57,844 nucleotides of DNA from Anaeramoeba ignava (lineage: Eukaryota > Metamonada > Anaeramoebidae), in NCBI GenBank assembly GCA_028826165.1, contig JAPDFW010000040.1, forward strand, positions 1 through 57,844. Direction: 5' to 3'. The position numbers and the translations under genes are program-made. Below the pieces are notes generated by a model. That model saw only the letters and a program-made list of their open reading frames with translations. It had not been told where the DNA came from and made no database searches. Below are positions 11,263 through 23,056 of the stretch, piece after piece; within the stretch, counting starts at the first letter, position 1, and the number at the start of each line of letters is the position of its first letter.

Positions 11263-12093
11263 GTAACAAAATTTATGATTTTTTTTCCTTTTGTTTTAAT
11301 TTTTTTTGAATAAATTTCAATTTCCAAAAAAAAAATCAAAATTAAAAAAACAAAAACAATTAAAACAAGAAATGAAATTGGAATATAAATATAATTTGAG
11401 AATAAGAAAAAATAAATTTAATTCATGTTTTATTTTTTTAATTAAAATTCCAATTTATTTTTTTTCTTCTCTAAATTTTTATTCTCTTTATTCAATTTTT
11501 AATAATTCTTAATTCAAAATAATTTTTAATTTTAATTTTGATTTTAATTTAGAATTTTTTTTTAAAAATTTCAATTTCTGAAAAGATAATTATTAATATT
11601 CCTTGATAATTTGAAATAAAATTATAAGAAATGATAATTATTTATTTACAAAATTTAAAATTAATTTTCTTTTTCTTTTTCATTTGATTTTGAAATTTTT
11701 CTAATCATTTCCATAATAAATTGCAAATTGAAAATCAAATTTTCACACAAAAATTTTACAAATTTGAAGATCAATACTGTTGAAATTGAAAAGGAATTAA
11801 AGCTTTGGATGATGAATTTAACAAATCAGATTATGTAATTCAAAACAAAAACAAAACAAAACAAAAACATTTTTAATTTAATTTAATTTAATTTTAATTT
11901 TATTTAATTTTAAAAAAATAAATTTAGAAAAAGAAGGTTTGAATTATTTTTTGATTAAAATTAACAACAATTAGTTCTTTAATTTATTAACTCATTTTTA
12001 TTATTTAAATTATGAATAATTTGTTTTAATTCATTTATTTTTTTGAATTATTTTGTTTTTCCAATATTAAATTTAAAAACAAAAATAAAAAAG
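11263..12093 (+). other. Intron with a possible additional exon near 11,767-11,834
   Basis: Mostly A/T. Bases 11,767-11,834 have more coding-like codons ending before GTAATT; one frame reads KGIKALDDEF, reminiscent of [10 protein letters not shown] in exon 4 of the BTB gene. The acceptor and phase are not clear. A 9-nt AG|AAAAAGAAG|GTTTGA site near 11,930 resembles the 9-nt piece at 3,826. I cannot decide whether this is a real exon or a relic. Confidence 0.3.
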
Positions 12094-12195
12094 AATGGAG
12101 CAACTTTATTACATTATTTTGCACAAAAGAAACCAATTAATAAGGATCTTTTTAATCATTTTATTAATTCAGGAGCTGATTGGAATAAACAAGAT
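12094..12195 (+). CDS. Ankyrin-repeat exon 3 (NGATLLHYF...WNKQD)
   Basis: A 102-nt open exon, phase 0, bounded by AAAAAG and GTAAAA. It encodes NGATLLHYFAQKKPI, NKDLFNHFINSGADWNKQD, 34 residues. The linker Gly is inside this exon (N-G-A-T), unlike its siblings, which take Gly from a one-codon exon. It strongly resembles the exon at 5,398. It ends with the conserved NKQD that leads into the linker E-Y-D. Confidence 0.8.
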
Positions 12196-12362
12196 GTAAA
12201 ATAATATAAAATTTTTTCAATTTAAATTACATTTTTATTATTCAAAAACAAAAACAAAAACAAAAACAATTAAATTAAAATTATTTTATTTAAATAATAA
12301 ATAAATATCAAAAATAATCAATTTTTATTTTAAATTGAATAATATTAAATTATTTATAATAG

Positions 12363-12365
12363 GAA
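12363..12365 (+). other. Single-codon exon candidate GAA (Glu)
   Basis: TAG|GAA|GTAAAA. First linker codon after NKQD; 167-nt intron upstream. Confidence 0.6.
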
Positions 12366-12474
12366 GTAAAAATAAATCAAAATCAAAATTTACTTTTTTT
12401 TCTTTTTCTTTTTGAAAAAAATGAATTATTTATTGAATGAAAATTTGTTTTTATTTTATTTTGAAAAAAAATAG

Positions 12475-12477
12475 TAT
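12475..12477 (+). other. Single-codon exon candidate TAT (Tyr)
   Basis: TAG|TAT|GTAAAA. Second linker codon, 109 nt after the previous one. A decayed LINE lies between it and the third codon at 17,451. Confidence 0.6.
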
Positions 12478-12639
12478 GTAAAAATAAACATTTTTTTTGT
12501 GATTTTTCTTTTGAATAAAAATAAAAACAAATTTCCCAAATAAAATAATATTTATTTAGTTCATTTGAAAAAAAAAATAATTTTAAATTTAATTTAATTT
12601 AATTTAATTTAATTTGAAATTGGGGAAATATCAAATAAG

Positions 12640-15600
12640 ATTTTGATTTTTAATTTTATTAAGAAAATCATAAGTGAGATTTCTACATGTTTTTTTTATG
12701 TTTTTTTTGAAGTAATTTTGATAAAAAAAAATAAAAGGAAAATGGAATAATTCATTTTTAAATTAATTTTTATAATCATATTCTATTTAATCTTTCAATT
12801 AAGAATAATCTATCAAATAATCTGTATAATATTCTGATTATTCTTTTCATTATTTTGATTCTAACTCTAATTCTGATATCTTTGTTAATTTATATTTCCA
12901 AATATTCTTTGTATCCTTTCTTAGATTTATTTTCTTTGTTATAATTTATTTTCTTTGAATTTTTCTTTCTTCTTTTTGAATTTGTTTTTATTTTTGAATT
13001 TGTTTTTATTTTCAGAATTATCCTTGTTATTTATCTTATTAATTTTATTCTCATTATTGAATTTGATATTTGAATTTGATTTTCTTCATTATTTCTCATT
13101 TTCTATTCATCTTTCTTATATTATATTCTATTTCCCATTAACTATAAATTATGATATAATTTCAAATATCTTCTGAATATATTCTATTGTTTATTTTTTC
13201 ATATATTTACCTTCTGTTAATTTCTTTTATTAGTTTTTTTTTGTTTATTTATTTAATTGAATGAATTGATTTTTATTCATTTATTTCTTATTTCTTGATA
13301 AATTTAATATTTACAAATAAAGAAAATAATTTAATATTTCTTTTCTTTTTCTTTAAATAACATAGATATATATTTCATATTATTATTTTTTTCATTTAAT
13401 AAGTATATTTATTGATTCCATTTATGAAAATTATTAATTTTAGAAGAATAATATTTTTTTTATTGATATTTTAGATATTTTTTTTATTCTTTGATTTTTT
13501 TTTTGGTTTATAATTTAATTATTTCTAAATAAATTATTTTTTTTTCTATCCTTGATTCATTCTAATTTCTTTTTATCTTTCTAAAAAATAAATATTCTTT
13601 GAATTATTTTGAAATATTTTGTATTCCTTATTTCTATCTTATTTATAAAGATTGAATATAATTTCTTGAATTAAGATTTTCTAATTTTATTTTAATTTTT
13701 TTCTATTATTTTCTATCTTCTTATATTTATTTGAATTATGAAATTAGAAATGTTTATTTCATTCCAAAAAGTCAAAATATATGAATATAAATTAATTTTT
13801 TTTAAATAAACTTGATTTAATATGTTTATTAACAATTAAATTTATTCTTTGATATTATTTCTTTTTTTATTAATAATAATAATATTAGGGTTTTTGTTAC
13901 ATAATATAATTATGTAAGAATTGTTATTTTATAAATAATTATTTTATAAATGATTTGAAATATTATTTAAATTGATTATAAACCTTAATTAATTAATTAA
14001 AAAATTGTTTTTTTTTCTGAATTTTTTTTTGAATATTATTTTCAATATATTTATTTGAATTAAGAATAATTTCAAGATATTTAATATTTCCTTTTTATTT
14101 TTATTTTTATTTTTATTTGATTTTAATTCATAATTTTCAAGAATTGTTGTTAATATTATTTGAACTTTAAATACAATTTCTATATATGAAAATTTTTTAT
14201 ATCAATATAATCATATAATCAATAATAAATTTTATCTCTTCAATAATAAAATGATTAATCATTCCAAATATTAAAAAAGGGATAAATAATATTTCTCTTT
14301 CTGATTTATTCAATATTTATTTACCTTATAATATTTATTTAAGAAGTTTTAAATAATAATAATAATATTGATGAAATTTGATAATAATTTTTCTAATTAA
14401 TTTTCTAATTAATTATATCAAAATATTTTTGAATATTTATATTTATTATATAAGGTTATTTTATTTATATTAATTTATTTTGTAATTTTAAAATTTCTAT
14501 TCTTATATTCATTATTTTTTCTAAATCCAATTTATTTATACAAAATATATTCTCATAATAATTTAATTTATTCAAATATTCTTTTCAAAAAAAAATAATA
14601 AATATTCTTATTAATAAATTATTTATAGATAAACATAATTCTTCTTGAAAACATTTAATTTATTACTTTTGGATTCATATTCTTTATTTATTCTTTCATT
14701 ATTCTGTTTATTTATTTAATAAATTGATAATAATAATATTTTTGAATTTTCTTTTTTTCAATATAATATAATATAATATAATAATTTTTGATAAATTTTT
14801 TTATCTTATTATATTCATAAATTGAACTATTTCTTGAATTTTAAATTATTTTTTATTAATTTATTATAAGGAATTATTTATTTAATTTATTTAATATCAA
14901 ATTGTATGATTATTATTTTATTTTCTATTTTATTTTATTTTATTTTATTTAAATATTGATTCTTTAACTTGTATTTTAATTTCATCAATAAGTTATTTAA
15001 ATTATTTTTTATTTATTATTAAATATAATATCTTTTTCTTTTCTTTTTCTTATTCTTCTTTTCATTTCAATTCATTAATTTATTTATCTATTTTTTATTA
15101 TCTATTTTTTATTCCTCAAAATATTTTTTATCAATATTATTTACTTTTTTTTTTGAATTAAATTATGTTAAATTAATTCCAATCTTAATTTTTTTATCTA
15201 TTTATATTTATATTTATATATAAATTTTCTTTTCTTAAATTTATTATCTTTTATATTTCTAATTATTGAAATATTGAGAATTGATTTCTGATTTAAATTT
15301 TTTTTTGATTTCTCAATTCTTCTCATTATTATATCTTGAAATTATTATTTTATTGATTGATAATATTTCTTTTTTTCTTTTTTCTTTTTCTTTTTCTTTT
15401 CTTCTTGATTAATATTTATTTTTGTTTTTGAGATAATTTTTATTTTTAATTTAATTTTTGATTTCCAAAAAAAATGATTTATATTTCTTATTACATTATT
15501 TTGAATATTAAATATGATTTGAGTATTAAATCACAAATGTTTTTTTTTCAATTTTATTTGTTTATTTGATTAAAATATCCTCATCTTATTATATATTTTT

Positions 15601-17130
15601 ATTTCCTTTCCTAATTTTTTTTTCAATTATTTGATTTATTTTATTCATAATTTGATATTGATTTATATATTTCATATATTCTCTAATAACATTTAATTCT
15701 TCTATTTTAATTTATATTAATATTTTTATTATAATTGTTAATTTATTGAGTATATTTACTTATATATATATTATTTGATAAATATTTTTATTCCTATTTG
15801 ATTTATTTCTTAAATTAATAATAATTTTCAAAATATATTCTTTTTTCTCAAATATATTTCTTGTATTATGGAAATTGTTATTCTTTATTTTAGAAATATA
15901 TTTTTAAATTTATTTCTAATTTTTTTTTTGAGTTTTATTTATTCTATTTAATTCATTAATATTAATAAATAAATTATATTTTAAATTTAGAATTGATTTA
16001 TTTTTTGTGAATTTAATTCATTTTATTATTTCAATTTTCTTTCTTTTTTAATATTTTTAAATAAATTTTGAATATTTTTTTTATTTGATATTTTATTCTT
16101 TCATTTTTAAAATTTCAAAAAAAAAGAGTTAATATATTATTTTTATTTTTATTTTGAATAATTCCTAATAGATGAAAATTGATAATATTATTAATAATTT
16201 CAAATATATTAAGAAATGATTTTCTGATAATTAATTTATATAAATTTAAAATTTGTAATATCTTGTTTTAATTAATTTTTAATTTAATATTTTTGAATTT
16301 CTATATTTAATTTGATTTTTTTTCTTTAAATTTATATCTATTTCCTAATTTTATAAAAATAAGAAAAAAATTTTGATATTTCTTGTTATAAATTATTTAT
16401 TTATTATTTTTATAAATTTTTAAATAAGAATAATTAACACTTTTATTTATAAATTATTCAAAATCTTTTTTATTTTTATTTGAATAATTTTAATTTAATT
16501 TAATTTAATTTTAATTTAATTTAATTTAAAGAATTACTTTTTTTTTGTATTATTTCTTTAATCTTATTTAAAATATTATTTCTCATATTTTTTTTATTGA
16601 TTAGATTGAATATTTTCAATTTCTTTCTTTCTTATTAATTAATTAAATTTAATTTTTTTGATAAATTATTTTTTTTATTATTTTGATTTTTCAAATAAAT
16701 AAATTTATCTTGTTTTGTAATTATCTCTTATCTTAGATATTTTAACTAAATAAATATAAATATAAATATAAATATAAAATATAAATATAAATATAAATAT
16801 AAATATAAATATAAATATAAATATAAATATATAAATATAAATATAAATATAAATATAAATATAAATATAAATATAAATATAAATAAAATATAAATAAATA
16901 TAAATATAAATATAAATATAAATATAAATATAAATATAAATATAAATATAAATATAAATATAAATATAAATATAAATATAAATATAAATATAAATATAAA
17001 TATAAATATAAATATAAATATAAATATAAATATAAATATAAATATAAATATAAATATAAATATAAATATAAATATAAATATAAATATAAATATAAATATA
17101 AATATAAATATAAATATAAATATAAATATA
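12640..17130 (-). mobile_element. Decayed LINE copy 1 (antisense)
   Basis: Collinear with the intact LINE at 39,978-45,150. Matching anchors: the 3' hairpin region (12,655-12,692), the C-terminal coding end (~12,840-12,960), the RT region (ATAATTTTCAAGAATT at ~14,130; ATTCCAAATATTAAA at ~14,260), the endonuclease region (TTGAGTATTAAATC at ~15,510), the ORF2 start (~16,180-16,440) and the ORF1/ORF2 junction (~16,590-16,640). Every frame is broken. Most differences from the intact copy replace G or C by A or T. The ORF1 5' part is replaced or overrun by (TATAAA)n. Confidence 0.85.
16746..17130. repeat. (TATAAA)n hexanucleotide array
   Basis: About 385 bp of nearly pure AAATAT/TATAAA repeats at the 5' edge of decayed LINE copy 1. 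The minus-strand open frame of alternating Tyr-Leu here is the translated repeat, not a gene. A similar array lies at 36,537-36,742, also beside LINE sequence. Confidence 0.95.
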
Positions 17131-17450
17131 TTCCTCTTTTCATCTTATTATTTATTCCTTTATAATCTCTCTATCTTTCATAACCTTAAAATATAAATCT
17201 ATATTATTATTATTTCTCTTCAATTAACCTTTAATAATTTAATAAGATTTTAATATATTTATTAAATTAAATTAAATTAAATTAAATTAAATTAAATTAA
17301 ATATATTTGGAAATTAATGGAAAATCTTAATAAATATACAAAATTTCCTCAATTTAATTATTTTATTTTTTTCAAAAACAAAAAACAAAAAACAAAAAAC
17401 AATTTAAATCTAATCTTTTCTTTTTAAATTAAAAATAAATAATAAATTAG

Positions 17451-17453
17451 GAT
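17451..17453 (+). other. Single-codon exon candidate GAT (Asp)
   Basis: TAG|GAT|GTAATT. Third linker codon, giving [15 protein letters not shown]; Asp stands at the usual Gly position. Confidence 0.6.
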
Positions 17454-17647
17454 GTAATTTTATTTATTATTTTAATTTTGATTTTCAAAAAAACACAAAA
17501 AAATATTATTTCAAAAATTATAAATTTTTTAATTTTAAATAACAAAAAAAATATAAGAGAAAATTATTTAAAATATAAATTAAAGAGAAATTTATTTTTT
17601 AATTTAATTTAATTTAATTTAATTTATTATTTCAAAACAAAAAAAAG

Positions 17648-17743
17648 TGGTCTCCAGTTCATTATTTATGTAGGAATGAATCAATTACATTTGATATGAT
17701 TAAATTATTAGTTGATAATGGAGCTAATTTTAATTTAAGTGGA
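17648..17743 (+). CDS. Ankyrin-repeat exon 4 (WSPVHYLC...NFNLSG)
   Basis: A 96-nt open exon, phase 0, bounded by AAAAAAG and GTAAGT (the strongest donor in the set). It encodes [32 protein letters not shown], 32 residues, a clear ankyrin repeat (TPLH-like SPVH, then [10 protein letters not shown]). It is preceded by the E-Y-D linker codons. Confidence 0.85.
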
Positions 17744-20700
17744 GTAAGTTTTTAATTAATTAATTAATTTTCTTTTTCAAAATATTAATATTAATTTTAT
17801 AAGAAGATATTTCATTTCCATTTTTAAATAAACATAAACATAAACAAAAACAATATTTTTATTTCAATTATTTTATTAATTAAAACAAAACAATTTTGAA
17901 TTTTTTTAAAATTAATAAGAATATAATCAAAAAAAAAGAAATAAATTTTAATTATAATTTTAATTATAATTTTTATTCCAAAAAAAAATCAAAAAATAAT
18001 ATTTATATTTATTATTTGATTATTATATTTCAATTTATTTTAATCAAAAAAAATAAATTCAATTTCAAATTCAATTTAATATTCAATTATTTTCCAAAAA
18101 AGAAATATTTTCATTTTAATTCATTTTTTTTTAAAAATTTTCAACTTTAAAAATTTGAAAAGAAAAAAAAGAAAAAGAAAAAATTTAAAATTAATATTTA
18201 ATTAATTAATTATAATTCCTCTCTCTTTTTTTTATTTTGTTTTTATTTTATTCAGATTTACAAATTTAATTCAATTTTGTTTTATTCTCAATTCAAATTC
18301 TTCTTTCTTTTTATTTTATTTTATTTTATTTTATTTTATTTAAAATTTTGGATATTAAATCAAGAAAAGAAATTTATTAATTTATTAATTTTATAATTTT
18401 AGAAAAAAAAAACAAAAAGGAATTGAAATAATATTTTCCAATTTAATCAAAAAAAATTATTAATTTAATTTAATTTAATTTAATTTAATTTAATAAGATG
18501 TATTTTTTTATTGAAAACTTCAAAATTAAACAAAAAAAAATTAATTCAAAAAAAATTTATTTTGTAAAATTTTGTTTTTGTTTTTGTTTTTGTTTTTGTT
18601 TTTCAAATTTTATACATTTTTTTTGGTTTCTCTCTTGTAATACAATAAAATTCATTTTTTATAAAACTTCAATTTTTCATTTGGTTTTTTTTCCCTTTTT
18701 GAAAATAATTATTATAAATTGAAATTTGAATTGTTTTTAGTGAATTAATTATATTTGACAAAAATATTGTTTTATAATGAAAAAATAAATATTTTTTTCT
18801 TTACAAGAGTTTATTGATAAATTATTACACAAAAAAAAATGGAAAAATCTTCAAGAATCAAATCAAATTCTATTTTCAGTTATTATTTCTTTAGTTATTT
18901 TATAATCCATTTTTATTGAGATTAAAAATATTTTGTATAGAAAAAACACTTCTCATACTCTAAATATGTATAATGATAATAAATGATGTTAAAAAAAATT
19001 GTTTTTAAATTTAAGAGAGTTATAATAATATTTATTTAAACAGTATAAAGACTCAAGAATAAAGAGATGATATAATTTTCTGTAAACATAAAAAAATTTA
19101 ACCATTTTTATTTATAAACCTCTTTTTGAATTTCTCAATATAATGATTTATATCCAGTTTAAATTTACATTTGGATTAAATATCTAATAATGATTGAATT
19201 GAGTTTCTATCCTTATCATTAACAATTAAAGAAATTGATATTTTGTCTTTCCATTTAGATGTAAAATTATTGATTTATTCTTTATATTCTTATTTATTCC
19301 TTTAAAATATTCTTTCCTCAAAATATGAATTGAATCAAAAAAAATTTTGTTTTTTCCAGTTTTTATATATTCAAAAATTATTATTAATTCTCTTATATTG
19401 AAACCTTTTCTTGATAAATCACAAATTATTTGTAATTGAATATTCATCAAATCAATTTCTAAATAAATTATTATTAAATTATTGAAAAAAAAAATACAAC
19501 TTTTCAAATAATTCCTTATATTTTCTATTGTAATTTAAATTATATTCAAAAGTTGTTAAAATTTCTTTTCCAATATCTACAGTTATTTTCTCAAATTGAT
19601 TTTCAGTTAAAAAATGAATATTAATTAAACTAAAAAATTTACCTATAAGAATTGAAAAAAAATAATAAACTTCTTAAAATGAAATAATTTTTAATCAAAT
19701 AAATATCCAAATTATGAATATTATAAAGGGAAATATCTGGAATAAATTCATTAATTTTATTCAGAAAAGAAGATATCATTTCTTTAATTTTTTTTTTGTA
19801 AATTATGAATTATCTAAATAACAAGAAAAAAAACAAAAGATGAAAAAATTGATTTTTTTTTGATTATTATAAAATATTATTTAATTTAATAAAATAATCT
19901 CTTTCTTAAAAAAAATCAATAAATCTCTTATTATCCTGATCTAAAAAAAATCTAAAAAAATAAATAATTAAATAAAAATTAAATGATCTATATTAAGTTT
20001 TACATTAGTTAATAAATTAGAATTTTTTTATATAAATTTTTCAATTTAGATATTGAAATTTTTTCTAAAAGAAAACAAATTTAATAATTGAGGATTATCA
20101 AGAAAAAACTAATCTCTTTTATCCAATAAAATATTTTATCCAAATTATAATAATTTGATTAATATTTTTCATTATATATTTTGAACTAAGATCTCAAAAT
20201 ATTTTTGAAATAAAAATTATTATAATTTCTATTTCTTCTTAATAATTCAATTTTTTTTTTGGAAAGATGAAAATTTTATTAATTTCTTTTTTTTTGATTT
20301 CATTTTTGTTTTTTTTGAAAATAAATTTAATATAGAAAATTTGAGTTTCCACATATATTTTATTCAAAGGAATGAAAAAAATTTTCTTTCTTTTTTTTTT
20401 TTTCAATAAATTGAGACTCATTTAACATAATAATAACAATATATATATATACTTTCTTCCAAATAAAAATATTTATAAAATAAACAAAAAATTTTATTTC
20501 TATTCAAATCAAAATTTAATTCACTTCATTTTTATTTAACAAAAGATTAACATTAAATTCAGAAATTAAAATTTTATTCTTTTCTTTTTTTTCCAAACAA
20601 AAAAAAATTTAAATTTAAATTAAATTCAAATTCAAAAATAAAATTTATTTGTTATTGTTTTTGATAATGAAAAATGAAAATGGAAATTAAATGAAAATTA

Positions 20701-21127
20701 GTTTTATTTAAATTTTTTCTTTTTTTCAAAAATCACACATAAAAAAAAATTTAAAAAAAAACAAAATTTTATATTTTTATTATCTATATTTTACATTTAA
20801 TTTTGGATTATTTTTATTTTCAAAAACAATAAAAAACAAAACAAAATTTTTATTCTTTTTTTTTTCCAAGATTAATAAAATGAATAAATTATTTAATAAA
20901 TTTACTTAGAAAAAATAAAAATATTATTATTATTATTTTTAATATTAAATCAAATTTAAATAAAGAAAAATAAAATAATTGATTTATTTATTTTTGAAAT
21001 GAAAATTTAAATTATTTTCCTTTTTCTTTTTCTTTCTAATTTTATTAAATAAATCAAATTTAAATTTAATTTTCTTTATTCAAAATAATAATAAAAATTA
21101 ATTTATTTATTTAAATAAAAATAATAG
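17744..21127. other. Long intron, unrecognised sequence
   Basis: 17.8-18.7 kb is A/T simple sequence with (TTTAA)n and (TTTTG)n runs. 18,720-20,460 is less repetitive and a little richer in G/C, with interrupted minus-strand frames (93 codons at 19,226-19,507; 60 codons at 20,239-20,421) that match no family I recognise; decayed mobile DNA is the likeliest explanation. Around 18,400-18,470 a + strand frame reads QKGIEIIFSNLIKK, faintly like the ARM exons, without a clear donor. Confidence 0.35.
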
Positions 21128-21130
21128 AGA
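21128..21130 (+). other. Single-codon exon candidate AGA (Arg)
   Basis: TAG|AGA|GTAATT. First of a triplet (R-L-I) after the repeat ending NLSG. Confidence 0.5.
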
Positions 21131-21257
21131 GTAATTATTTCCAAAAAATTAAATAATAATAATCAAAATATTATTTTTTTTTAAATTTAAATTGTTTTTT
21201 ATTTTAATAAAATTTTATTTTTAAAAATAAATCTAATAATAATAATAATAATAATAG

Positions 21258-21260
21258 TTG
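21258..21260 (+). other. Single-codon exon candidate TTG (Leu)
   Basis: TAG|TTG|GTAAAT. Second of the R-L-I triplet, 127 nt after the first. Confidence 0.5.
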
Positions 21261-21399
21261 GTAAATTTTATTTAATAATTTAATTTTCCATTTTATTTTT
21301 AATTTGGAAAACAAAATTTATGAAATTAAAAACAAAAATTTTTGAATTTTTTTCTAAAACTTTTTTTTTTTGAATAATAAATAAAATTAAATAAAATAG

Positions 21400-21402
21400 A
21401 TT
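21400..21402 (+). other. Single-codon exon candidate ATT (Ile)
   Basis: TAG|ATT|GTAAAA. Third of the R-L-I triplet, 139 nt after the second. A repeat exon should follow, but the Harbinger-like element lies next. Confidence 0.5.
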
Positions 21403-21719
21403 GTAAAATATTAATAATAAAAATTAAATAATAAATTTATTAGATATTATTTTATAAAATTTAAATATGTAAAAAGAAAGATTTGAATTATATTTTTTTT
21501 TAAATATTTTCTTTTCTCTTTTATATTTAAATTTTTATTTTTTTCTTTTCAAAAAAAAAACAAGTTTTACAAAATAATTCTTAAAATTAAATTTAAAATA
21601 AATTAAATTAAATTGGAAAAGAAAAGAAAACAATTTTATTTTTTGAATTTGAAATTATTATTTTGTCTTTTCTTTTGTAAAAATTTTTAAAAAAAAAAGA
21701 AGATATTTTATTATTATTA

Positions 21720-23056
21720 GGGATTGGGATGTATTTGGTTTGCATCCGCTGAAAAGTATATGAATCCGCTTTTTCAATATCGAATGAGCGGAAAAATCTT
21801 TTTCAGCTTATTTCGACTTCTTCGTCGAAAAAAATAAAAAGAAATTGAAATGAAATTTTGTTCTTCATTTTTTTTTCTCAAAGAAGAGAATGAAAGAAAA
21901 ATTGATCAAAGAAAAATTGATCAAAAAAAAATTGGAAGCCAAAAAATTTCAAAAAGAAAAAAAATTTTGATTTTGCTTCTCAGAGTGGATTTCCATTTCT
22001 GATATGATAATTGGTTAGAGCTGCACATATCCCAAAAGTTGTAGAGTATAAATTTACTCTTTCTCCTCTCCAAACTTGATTCATTGAACCCCAAAAATTT
22101 TTCATCCTTGCATAATAATGTTCTATAACAATGCGAGTTCTTGCAATTGTTGCATTGTAAAATTCCGATTCGAGATCTAAATTCCCTCCTCGAGGTTTTT
22201 TGAAAGGAATTTCTGCTTGAGTAGAATGTTGAATCCCAATATACCCTTTATCTGCCATAATAGAATAAGATTGGAACATAGCACTTTCTCCAGAAATTTC
22301 AAAGATTCTTAGATCATGAATAGAACCTTCCACTCCAGTGAAGAAAGACATACACAACCCAGAACATGAATTAATCGTTTGAGATTTTATCACATGGCAT
22401 TTGTGTTTTCCACTAAAATACTTCTTTTGTTCGAATCGATCTTTTGGTCTTTGACACCTTTGACAAGTCACATCCACAATTCCCAATACATTTGGAAATT
22501 CAGCAAATGATGATCCTTGAGCTTCTTGTTCTGCTTTTCCAATCCATCTTATCTGATCTTGAACAAGTATGGGTTCAATTCTTTGAAGTGTGTCAGTAAC
22601 AAGATCTCTTGCCCAAGTTTGAGATATTCCAAAATCACTCCCAAGACGATTCCATGAAGGATAATGTTTTAACCAAACTAAAGTCATCAGAAGAGTTGTT
22701 TCATCAGATAAAATTGTTCTTCTTGCTCCTCTACCCTGTACCTGAAATGCTTCTGCAACAAGATAAAATAGTTGTTGCAATTCTGTAAGATCGAAATTCG
22801 TTAAAATCTTCATCCGATTATCGTCTGAATATTCATCCAAATTCTCATAGCTTATATAACCTTCAAATTGATCATCATCTGAATCAGATTGTTCTTGAAT
22901 CAAATCGGGCTGGTTATTTTGCTCATTTTGTGAATAAAATTCATCAATTTCTTGCATCAAAAAAAATTCAAAAAAAAATTCTTGCGAAAAAAAAATGATC
23001 TGAACAAAATTTACATAAATTCCTTAATATTTTATTGATAAGGATAAATCCCAAAT
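21720..23056 (-). mobile_element. PIF/Harbinger-like DNA transposon (~1.34 kb)
   Basis: Proposed ends are GGGATTGGGATGTAT at 21,720 and the inverted ATTTGGGATTTAT (reverse complement of 23,044-23,056), with TTA on both outer sides (21,717-21,719 and 23,057-23,059), fitting the 3-bp TWA target duplications known for Harbinger. The body is visibly richer in G and C than its surroundings. Subterminal TCCGCT motifs (21,745, 21,765 and inverted AGCGGA near 21,787) and a perfect 7-bp hairpin TTTCGAC/GTCGAAA (21,811-21,830) may be transposase binding or regulatory sites. The terminal inverted repeats are imperfect, so the exact ends are tentative. Confidence 0.7.
21980..22960 (-). CDS. Harbinger/ISL2EU-type DDE transposase, 326 aa
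   Basis: One uninterrupted frame. Acidic N-terminus (residues 1-50), then a helix-turn-helix-like segment (~82-116, TTLLMTLVWLKHYPSWNRLG) as in the HTH that precedes DDE_Tnp_4 domains, then the catalytic core: D163 in GIVDVT, the family's SIHD at 213-216, D237 in ADKGY and E280 in RIVIEHYYARMK. D237 to E280 is 43 residues, close to the DD47-48E spacing of the superfamily. The family cuts and pastes DNA at TWA trinucleotides. No intron is needed, and all key residues are present, so it could be active or recently active. No partner Myb-like gene, which many PIF/Harbinger elements carry, was seen nearby. Confidence 0.9.
   Translation of the reverse strand: MMQEIDEFYSQNEQNNQPDLIQEQSDSDDDQFEGYISYENLDEYSDDNRMKILTNFDLTELQQLFYLVAEAFQVQGRGARRTILSDETTLLMTLVWLKHYPSWNRLGSDFGISQTWARDLVTDTLQRIEPILVQDQIRWIGKAEQEAQGSSFAEFPNVLGIVDVTCQRCQRPKDRFEQKKYFSGKHKCHVIKSQTINSCSGLCMSFFTGVEGSIHDLRIFEISGESAMFQSYSIMADKGYIGIQHSTQAEIPFKKPRGGNLDLESEFYNATIARTRIVIEHYYARMKNFWGSMNQVWRGERVNLYSTTFGICAALTNYHIRNGNPL

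Noticed and set aside
12955-13176. 73-codon + strand frame rich in Phe and Leu
   Set aside because: Lies antisense within decayed LINE copy 1 and mirrors the ORF2 tail.
16742-17143. 133-codon minus-strand frame of alternating Tyr and Leu
   Set aside because: It is the translation of the (TATAAA)n array and has no other content.
19226-19507. 93-codon minus-strand frame with fairly varied composition
   Set aside because: No recognisable motif, no partner exons, and surrounded by broken sequence; noted only as a possible relic of mobile DNA.
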